From the NCBI GenBank assembly GCA_032718475.1, contig JAUCBJ010007839.1, positions 1-29,157 on the forward strand: 29,157 nt of DNA, written 5' to 3'. This document shows, piece by piece, positions 18,545 to 26,028 of this stretch. The first letter of the stretch is position 1; every line of letters starts with the position of its first letter. Under the pieces are notes generated by a model. It searched no databases and was not told where the DNA came from. It was given only the letters and a program-made list of their open reading frames with translations. The translations under genes were made by a program, and so were the position numbers. This DNA comes from Nemertoderma westbladi. Taxonomy: Eukaryota > Xenacoelomorpha > Nemertodermatida > Nemertodermatidae.

Positions 18545-18910
18545 TATTCGTGGTGGTACACACACATGGTTATACACAGACGGTGGTACACATTGTGGTA
18601 CAGTACACATGGATATACATAGACGGTGGTACCCACATCTGCGTATAACCATGTGTACTGTACCACAATGTGTACCCATATGGTGATACACACACATGGA
18701 TATACACAGACGGTGGTACACATGGTGGTACATACGTAATGGCATATCATTATAAGTGGTACACACATGCCGTGGTACATATAGTGGTACACAACCTGTG
18801 GTACACATGCTTGTACATACATGATGGCACTTAGAGGTACTGTAGGTGGGACAAAAATGGTGGTGGGTGACATACATTGGAGGTACACATATGGCGGTAC
18901 AGATACACAT
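18545..18910. repeat. TGGTACA-rich degenerate minisatellite with an internal inverted repeat
   Basis: Words such as GGTGGTACACA, ACACATGG and ATACACAGACGG recur irregularly. A perfect 28-bp inverted repeat sits inside (18,585-18,612 with 18,649-18,676, spacer 36 bp). The long minus-strand open frames over it (His/Val/Cys/Tyr-rich) are repeat artefacts. It lies in intron 2 of CFAP95. Confidence 0.85.
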
Positions 18911-19303
18911 AGGCCTACTGGCACACTCAACGATAATAATAGCTATAATACTTTAGGTGGTCCAATCAGAAACAGGGCTAATTAAATCAGTACGCTAGAG
19001 GGCTAACGCGTATTAAGTTACTCTCCAATATACAGTAAGTCACACACTCTGAAATCATAAAAAACAAATAGGCCTATCTTATAGTATGATTTTATTACAG
19101 AAGGAAAATAAATATCAACAAAATACTTCTGTTATATATCGTTCACACACAGTTAGAAAAACTTTCGGTATGGCGCGTTGAAAGAGGATTAATCGATTAA
19201 TCGTATTAATCTAGTTTATTAACCAACAAATGGGTGTTTTCGAATACTGTAATTAAGTTAAGTTATTAATTAATTAAATTATTAATTCACATAATTAACC
19301 AAC

Positions 19304-19399
19304 CTGTGGGTGGTTTCACAGTAGATCCTACCGCGTTCTGGATGATGACGTGGTAGAATATTATTCCCCCTGTTGTTGTCTCTCAAGAAATTGTCGATC
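19304..19399 (-). CDS. CFAP95: CFAP95 exon 2
   Basis: A 96-bp exon bounded by ATGTTACAG and CAG|GTTGGT. Its first base completes the split Arg codon of exon 1, and its last two bases begin the Arg codon finished by exon 3, so both junctions keep frame. It reads IDNFLRDNNRGNNILPRHHP and then ERGRIYCETTH, the counterpart of the FPRHPP segment in vertebrate CFAP95. It is too short to stand out as an ORF; phase agreement at both ends is the main evidence. Confidence 0.82.
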
Positions 19400-19739
19400 C
19401 TGTAACATATTATAAGCCAAAAAGGGGTGCTGAAATGTAATGTTGTTTACTAACTGTATTGTATAACACAAATCCACTCTGTATTACGTGCACGTTTACT
19501 AGTGTTACAGAATTAAGAAGTTACGGAGTTCAGTAACTACTGTACTACACACGAAAAGATAAACCTGACGAAACCACTCTTCCTTCTGCTGTCGCATAGG
19601 AACAACTTTACTAACTTTATTTGACCAAGTTATTAGCACCCTGTATATATATACACGCAACTCTGAAAAGGGCCACTTTACTGCGTTGCGGCCTATAAGG
19701 TCGGAGCGCTGCAAATAAATCAACAACTTTTTAATTCTA

Positions 19740-20042
19740 TAATCGTTGAGGAGATGAGCTTGTAGAGTGATCACCACTTTGTTTCTAACTGGGAGGTCTC
19801 GGGTTCTATCCTACACCGAACCAGTTTGGAATTCGTAAAGAAGCGTCAACTCGGTGATATGGGAACCTGGGAACTCCTGGGTGAGTAGATAAAGGTGTCG
19901 GATAGTAACGAACTGTTCAACCTTTGGAGTTAGTGTGTTGTCCTCCCTTCCTAATATGTAACAGCCAAGAGAGACGAAAGCTTACGGTTGCCTCTTCTGT
20001 TACGTGTCTCATTTTCCACAGCTAACTTAATTTTACTTTTAA
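19740..20042 (+). repeat. tRNA-headed SINE, copy B
   Basis: The head carries A-box-like GATGAGCTTGTAGAGTG and B-box-like GGGTTCTATCC (about 19,802-19,812). The body shares several ordered blocks with copy A at 17,325-17,695: AGTTAGTGTG, CTCCC, GTAACAGCCAAGAGA and a TTTTACTTTTAAT end. The heads differ more than the bodies, so they may derive from different tRNA-like heads on a common body. It lies in intron 1 of CFAP95. Confidence 0.65.
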
Positions 20043-20522
20043 TGAACAGCTTAGTAACAAGAAACTTATTCAAGAAAGATTATTGAGTTTAAAATAATAA
20101 AATATGGTTTACCTTACAGTTTCTAGTATACCTGCAATTATTGCTTAAATTAATATGAATCTCATTAATATTCCGTAATGCAATACCGTTTTACAATACC
20201 GTAATCAAGTTTTTAACACTCCGAAGTTAACTATAAATTATTTTAATATAATTTAAGTAAACAATTATTGCATTAAAATTACTCTTTTCAGAGTTAAAGA
20301 CTCATTACTATTTATGTTTGTCAACCACCCCCGTTGAGCTGCTTGGTATTATATACTGTGAATTCATTTAGATCATAACGTTGAAAAGTGATACTTTTCT
20401 TCACACAATGAGGTAAATCCTCATTACATGGCACTCAATCACACTATCTGATACACAGGTACAGTAGAACACAAACTATACAAACCGCCATAGTGAAAAA
20501 AACTAAACTAAATGTTTTACAG

Positions 20523-20780
20523 CAGGTACAAATTTACAAAAAGTGCGACCAGGTACAAATTTACAAAAAGTGCGACCAGGTACAAATTTACAAAAAGTGC
20601 GACCAGGTACAAATTTACAAAAAGTGCGACCAGGTACAAATTTACAAAAAGTGCGACCAGGTACAAATTTACAAAAAGTGCGACCAGGTACAAATTTACA
20701 AAAAGTGCGACCAGGTACAAATTCACAAAAAGTGCGACCAGGTACAAATTTACAAAAAGTGCGACCAGGTACAAACTTAT
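20523..20780. repeat. 27-bp minisatellite, nine full copies plus a partial
   Basis: The unit begins CAGGTACAAATTTACAAAAA and continues GTGCGAC. Copies start every 27 bp from 20,523 to 20,739, with a partial tenth at 20,766. Only one substitution is evident (T to C in the copy at 20,712), so the array is very homogeneous. Because 27 is a multiple of three and the unit lacks stops in several frames, long repetitive ORFs appear on both strands; none is a gene. Located in intron 1 of CFAP95. Confidence 0.95.
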
Positions 20781-21077
20781 ACTAATTAATTGCCACACTG
20801 ACACAAATTATAGTACAGGTCCCCTAAATACAGTAGAATTGAAAAAAATAAATTTTTAAAATATAATAATTTTAGTTTTAATTATAATTTATAATTAATT
20901 ATAATAATAATTTTTTTTCTATCTTGTACTCACAAAGATACTGGTTTCCTCACAACTTATGTACCGTAAAATTTACTTTAAAATGTCCCTTTTGGACTTC
21001 GGTAAACAGATACAAAATATTCCAAATAAACACAACGCAAGTCTCTTCTGAAACTATTATATAAATTGTTTACCAAC

Positions 21078-21490
21078 CTGGTATCGTTGCAAACACTAAA
21101 TCCGGCGTTCACGAGGTGAGTATCCTTCGGTGGCTCCTCTTTATGGAGTATTTGCTCCATTTGCTCCTGGGCAGTTGTCCGGAATTCGCCATCTCGACCG
21201 TCTGCGATCCTTTTATAAGAGGATTTCCGGAGATTTTTCTCGAGCGAGGAGCTAAAATCGTAGTCCCTGGGCTCGGCTTCCCGCACCTGATGCCAGTTGG
21301 AGACCAGCACCCTGGGGCTGTACTGTTTGTGGTCCGTGCGTAATGTTAGCGTGCCGGCCCGTTCCCGAACCTGCGGTATGGCTACCGACGCAGACATCGC
21401 TGGGCGCGTAGAGTTTCTCGGGGAAGGTACCGAATGGGATCTCGAGGATCGTTTGTCTCTTCGAACTCTCTCAGTGCCAGAAACTGGCAT
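21078..21490 (-). CDS. CFAP95: CFAP95 exon 1 (cilia- and flagella-associated protein 95)
   Basis: The exon runs from ATG at 21,490-21,488 to the donor ACCAG|GTTGGT, ending in phase 2. The words AGTLTLRTDHKQYSPRVLVS, NWHQVREAEPRDYDF and SSYKRI match the conserved N-terminal core of CFAP95 (human C9orf135), a protein of ciliary axonemal doublet microtubules. Exons 2 (19,399-19,304) and 3 (18,485-18,316) follow in matching phases; the last exon was not found. About 43 residues, rich in Arg and Ser, precede the conserved core. A second ATG at 21,397 (MSASVAIPQ) is an alternative start and would place the X-box-like site a normal distance upstream. No signal peptide or membrane segment, as expected for a microtubule inner protein. 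CFAP95 assignment is from remembered family motifs. Confidence 0.88.
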
Positions 21491-21494
21491 TCCC

Positions 21495-21566
21495 GTTGCT
21501 ATGGTGGTTGTTAGCCTATCTCTGCGAACAGGACCAATCAGAGGCGGCTTAGAAACGCTGGCAACC
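21495..21566 (-). promoter_or_regulatory. CFAP95 promoter region: X-box-like RFX site, CCAAT box and RFX half-site
   Basis: On the minus strand, ACCATAGCAAC at 21,505-21,495 matches the RCCATRGNAAC part of the RFX X-box consensus, 4 bp before the first ATG. An inverted CCAAT box lies at 21,534-21,538 (TGATTGGT on the gene strand), and a GTTGCC half-site at 21,560-21,565. RFX factors commonly drive ciliary genes, so the match fits the gene's role. Use in vivo is inferred. Confidence 0.55.
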
Positions 21567-21569
21567 TCA

Positions 21570-22625
21570 GAAGTTTATTAACATTGACAGTTTAAGCCGG
21601 CTTTATAACTCAATTATTAAGAAATAATACTTGTAACTTAAAGATATACCTTATTATGACTTATTATTGTCTTACTGTAATATTATAGTCATGGCTGTTG
21701 TAATAATTAATTGCGTTTACAATTAATATACAGTAACTCTAAATGTACTATTAATTATTGTAATACTACTGTATGATAACATTTATACCGTATTTTAACG
21801 GCTTTATTATATTGCAACATGCAACAGTGATACACTTTAATATATAATATGAATAATAATTAACAAAAAAAGCTTGTTATACTGTACTGTTTAGTATAGT
21901 AAGAAGCCATAGCCTACTATATTACAGGCCGTGCCAACGTGCAGGTACGATTCTGACTTGGCGGCCGACCTGTAATAACCTACCTATAACTATTAGTGGA
22001 GGTGTCATCATCACAAAACCTGATAACTAAATGCACTAAATACGTTTTCCGTAGGATGCATGCATATTGCATACGTTATGAAACTTTAATTAAACTTTAT
22101 GTCATTGATTACAGTTTGTCTGTTAATCTGCTGGATTATAATTAATTGAAATTGGTCTTATTGGTCTTGCAGTGGAATTGTATAATTTTTTTACAACGGT
22201 TACCTTAATATATCGTGAAGTTTTTGATATATTTAAAATTTTGATGCGATTTCTAGTTTCCGAGATATAGCAATTAATGTGTAACACGCCATTGTAAATA
22301 TTACTAATTTCCCATTGAATCACAGCTTATTGTGAAATTAATTTAATTATTCTGGAACATCACCAATTTTCTACTTACTTTTCCCTACTGTTCCTTTTGT
22401 TTGGCTTGTGTTATGCAAATTTACGCAGAATTTCCATGAATAAACATATGATCCGCAAAATAAAATTTTATAGACTTTTTTTTGGTCATTAATAAGGTAC
22501 TATAGAATCCAAAATGTGTGGTTCGGATTGATGGCGAAATACTTATGGGTTTTTTTACTAGATTGACTCGACTATTAGCCTGATAACTTCACACTTAACG
22601 TAATTAACTTTACTGTATGGCAATA
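21570..22625. other. AT-rich intergenic stretch
   Basis: Apart from the inverted repeat at 21,908-21,977 I see only low-complexity AT-rich sequence. Confidence 0.4.
21908..21977 (+). repeat. Left copy of a dispersed inverted repeat, with its own foldback
   Basis: Bases 21,908-21,968 match the reverse complement of 23,963-24,023 at 59 of 61 positions. Within it, TATTACAGG (21,920-21,928) and CCTGTAATA (21,969-21,977) form a 58-bp foldback with 9-bp arms that the right copy does not fully keep. Confidence 0.85.
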
Positions 22626-22630
22626 AATAA

Positions 22631-22721
22631 AACATATCATTAGCACAACTTGATTGCTTTAATTGAAAAACATATCATTAGCACAACTTGATTGCTTTAA
22701 TTGAAAAACACATCATTAGCA
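22631..22721 (+). repeat. 38-bp tandem duplication, 2.4 copies
   Basis: The unit starting AACATATCATTAGCACAACT begins at 22,631 and 22,669, with a partial third copy at 22,707 that abuts the decayed transposase fragment. Confidence 0.9.
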
Positions 22722-22723
22722 TA

Positions 22724-23655
22724 TCATTGTCCTGGGGAATTAGCATCCTCTCCAAATAGTTCTCCACCTACATATCTCAATGCAGCTTTAACATAAATTT
22801 CATCGAGAAGAATTATACAACGACGTTGCTCGATTGGAAGTTTGTTAAAAACGCTAAATAAAAACATAGAGTCATCAGCATGTGAGTCGGAAGATGTGAT
22901 TCGTTGTAAAGTTCGCACTCCTGGCAGTTTAAAATCTTCTCTAAGTTTACGGTATAAGCAACGGCTAGTGGCATAATACTCGAAAGCTGAACCAATGTTT
23001 CAGGATCCCAGCGCTTATCTCCCACAGAAACTGGAGCCATACACGTCAAATGTTCGTGTAGAAATGTTCGTGCAGCGATGTCTTTATCTTCATCATAAAT
23101 TTTGGCGTCAAACCGATAAGTTCAGACGATTGCAATATAGTCGTCATATTGTTCCCATTACATCCATCAGCATCATTGCACTCATAGACGATAAGATTTT
23201 GGAAACAGTTAAGTTTATCAGCAGCTGTTGAGCGAATTAATGCATAAGTCACAATATCCCCCTGCAGAAACTGGGGTAACTCGTCCGGCTGTAATGATCG
23301 CATAGATGCAACGAGTTTACGGTTGCGGGGACGGTTGTTAGCGTGGGTGGGCGTGGGCGTACAACTTGGAGCGATGTTTGGCCACAGACAATGGTTCTGC
23401 TGGAATAATTTTAATTGAGCGATAAGCACGGCGCTTTTCATAGTTTTCAGGCCAGTGGAGTTCACAAACAACGGTTTGTTTAGTCACATGCAAATTAGCA
23501 CGCACTTTTGATAATACGGAAATCCATGACGATCTATAGGCTGATATAGGGCTCCTCCCCTGGAATACGGAAAACGCTGCATGGTGTGGCGTTTTTATAG
23601 TTTGACTGACACTGGCACGCAGCACTTCCGAGGCATATCGATATCCAAGCACCAA
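22724..23655 (-). pseudogene. P-element/THAP9-like transposase fragment, frameshifted
   Basis: Reading down the minus strand, 23,655-23,338 carries a THAP-like piece: a W, then VTKQTVVCELHWPENYEK, the C-x2-H half of the zinc finger; the usual first CxxC is not evident. Around 23,400 the frame shifts, giving APSCTPTP and downstream sequence to about 23,046. In another frame, 22,970-22,724 reads YRKLREDFKLPGVRTLQRI, then LPIEQRRCIILLDEIYVKAA, the segment where P-type transposases place a first catalytic Asp. The fragment stops at 22,724, so most of the catalytic domain is missing. It would have been a DNA-cutting transposase; this copy is dead. Identification is by motif memory. Confidence 0.65.
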
Positions 23656-23718
23656 GTAGGCCTAATACCGGTAGACTTGGACTTGGCCTATAGTTTTACA
23701 CACACACACATCTTTGCG

Positions 23719-23781
23719 ATGGCTTCCGCTTCCGATGCCGGTCGTAATGCTGCGTCGAAGATTTTCGACGCAAAGGCACAG
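23719..23781 (+). other. Possible first coding exon (21 codons), unassigned
   Basis: GCGATGG gives a good start context, the 21 codons (MASASDAGRNAASKIFDAKA and Q) are GC-richer than their surroundings, and CACAG|GTAGCC could be a donor. Against this, the segment contains a perfect inverted repeat (TGCGTCGAA with TTCGACGCA), it lies next to a decayed transposon, and no following exon was recognised. Confidence 0.25.
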
Positions 23782-23962
23782 GTAGCCTAAAACTTATCTA
23801 AAACTTCTTAAAGGGAGTACTGGAGTACCAGTACAGTACATACAAGTAAGACACGGAACACACGTAGGTCTGTAGGTAGTGTAGGCTCCATTGCTGAATT
23901 CAGGTATTGCTGTCTGGCTGTAGGCCTACTGGCTGATTGCGGAGTCTGGTTCCAAGTCCAAC

Positions 23963-24023
23963 TCGGCCGCCAAGTCAGAATTGTATCTGCACGTTGGCAC
24001 GGCCTGTAATATAGTAGGCTATG
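23963..24023 (-). repeat. Right copy of a dispersed inverted repeat
   Basis: Its reverse complement matches 21,908-21,968 at 59 of 61 bases. The pair brackets the P-like transposase fragment at about 2-kb spacing. Confidence 0.85.
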
Positions 24024-24087
24024 TAAGAAGCCTAAGAACCAAGGCTCCAACAGTTCAGTACTACTACTGTATGTTGTTACAGAACGG

Positions 24088-24109
24088 TTTTAATTACCGG
24101 TAATTAAAA
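24088..24109. repeat. 22-bp perfect palindrome
   Basis: Bases read TTTTAATTACC and then its exact complement with no spacer. It is AT-rich at the ends with a central ACCGGT. Confidence 0.9.
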
Positions 24110-26028
24110 TGTTTCAAAATAATTTTGCGCATGAAGAAAATTATTTTAACAAACAATTTTTGAAAAACAATTGTATTATTGTCAATGTGATGGTAAACAA
24201 ACATAAAGTCAACATTGCAAATGTTTCCAAACAATATTATACACGGTGAAGGTACTTAAAAATTGCTCTGCATCGGTGTCACTTTGTCACTGTCTAACGT
24301 TTGCCATGGTAAAGCCCCCCTCCTCCGCATGCAGGTGCAAGGAGTTAAGGTGGATCCCACTAGGGTGCCAGGGCTATATTTGTGGTGGGAGTAGCGCGGG
24401 ACAAGGCGATCCTGCATTCTGAGAGCAAACTGGCAGCAGAGCAGTAAACCGACAATGGTAATCACGCATGGTATTGTACTGTAACCTGGAATACCTTGTT
24501 GTAGCCAACAGGATACCAGCAAATCAGCAGTTACACGTTGTCAAGGTGACATGTGTGTTATGGATACTGGCTACACGAAACACATGATTAATCCAAAATG
24601 GGGCCTGGCTAAAGTTATTAGTTAGTCCTATTAGTGCTACGCCATAATATAACACCATCTCCGTGTATAATTTCGCTATTAAAGTTACTAAAGTGTAGAA
24701 AATACACCACTTGGAATGAATCGAATGAGCAGCAATGAGCCAAACAATTTAACATATAAACATCAAAAGCTCAATATTTAATTAATTGTTTACTATAGGT
24801 TACCAATCGCATCAACCGGAGATAATCAACTTCTGAAAAATTATAACTCTGTTGAAAAACACAAATTAATTTAGATCAAATTATTTAGCGGAGCGCGGTG
24901 GTTTTGTTTGTATGGGGTGTCATACAGTAATTTAGATAAGCTTGTAGCTTCGAACTTTTTTATATTAAAATTTGGTCGCTGTATCCTTCTCATTTACTTA
25001 AATTTCCACGAGAAAACATTCAAATGCAATCAATGTGTTCTTCACTTTCTCTTTATTGTTTTGGGTAGAATAGTCTGCAACTATTAATTGTAGGCCTACT
25101 CTGTTATTGTCCGTAATAATAATTTATAAATGAACCTGTTCCGTTGCAGTTTTGTATGACGTGTGTTTATCCACTTTCCAATGGTATGCCAGGGCCAATG
25201 CCAACAGCAACAGTCACAGTCCAGTAAGATTGGAGTACATTTTTTTTTACTACACGGCCTTTTATTTTAATAAGTTGTTTTATTCACTTGTGAAGATCCG
25301 GCCATGGTGATGTTTCCTAGCAACCACCATGCTTTGCTGTACACAAAATCAGCTGATTATATTGATCTGTACAGAACTATAAATACTAAAAATATTGAAC
25401 TTTGCTGTTGTTGTTATAATTACACATTCCGTTTTTTTAAGTGTGTGACCCTTTCAAATTTCGAAATTGTCTTATTCTTATAATAAATTATACTGTAACA
25501 CATTTATGCTACCGGTACGGCACGCACCGCATATCAGATTAGTGGACCCCAAAATTAACTTTTGTACACCATACCGGTAATTATTGCCATTTTGGATTTT
25601 GTCGGTTTTTTACCAGCCAGTAGTGTTGTAAAAAAAACTTATTAACGTTCCTTCAGTAACCTTAATTTGGGATTAGATAGGCCTATAATTGGCCTGACGA
25701 AACCATATAATAATATCCATGCCGACATTAAGCCTATTTAATATTGTATGCCATTTAATTAGCTTTATTAAAGTATTTGGTAAGGGCTTCTGCAGTTCTG
25801 GTCGCCAGTCTTTGAATCTTGAAAGCTTTTATGTCAATAAGAACTGTCTGCCTAAACATGCCGACAATGAAATTAACTAACATTTGTACGTGGCTGTACC
25901 ACACCCATTCACACTTGATTATGTTATATTTATATATAACATTATAATAAAATACCTATTATAATAACAACTATCAATATATGAGATAACGTCTTTTAAT
26001 TTATACGAATTATATAAAAACGCTAGAA
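24110..26028. other. Intergenic region upstream of CEP112
   Basis: AT-rich overall with a GC-richer block at about 24,310-24,430 that I cannot assign. An RFX X-box-like site lies at 25,312-25,324. No other gene or repeat was recognised. Confidence 0.45.
25312..25324 (+). promoter_or_regulatory. X-box-like RFX site upstream of CEP112
   Basis: GTTTCCTAGCAAC has both half-sites of an X-box (GTNRCC-like with one mismatch, then perfect AGCAAC) separated by one base. It is flanked by CATGGTG and CACCATG, making a larger imperfect palindrome. It sits about 705 bp before the CEP112 ATG. Function is inferred. Confidence 0.4.

Noticed and set aside
18167-18930. Long minus-strand ORFs (247 and 128 codons) over the TGGTACA repeats
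   Set aside because: The His/Val/Cys/Tyr-rich part is translation of the minisatellite. Only the segment 18,316-18,485 is real coding sequence (CFAP95 exon 3), bounded by splice sites.
20543-20775. CRISPR-like regular repeats
   Set aside because: The units are directly adjacent with no spacers, in an animal genome; it is a minisatellite.
20493-20859. Four long ORFs on both strands over 20,493-20,859
   Set aside because: Product of a 27-bp repeat whose period is divisible by three; no start context or homology.
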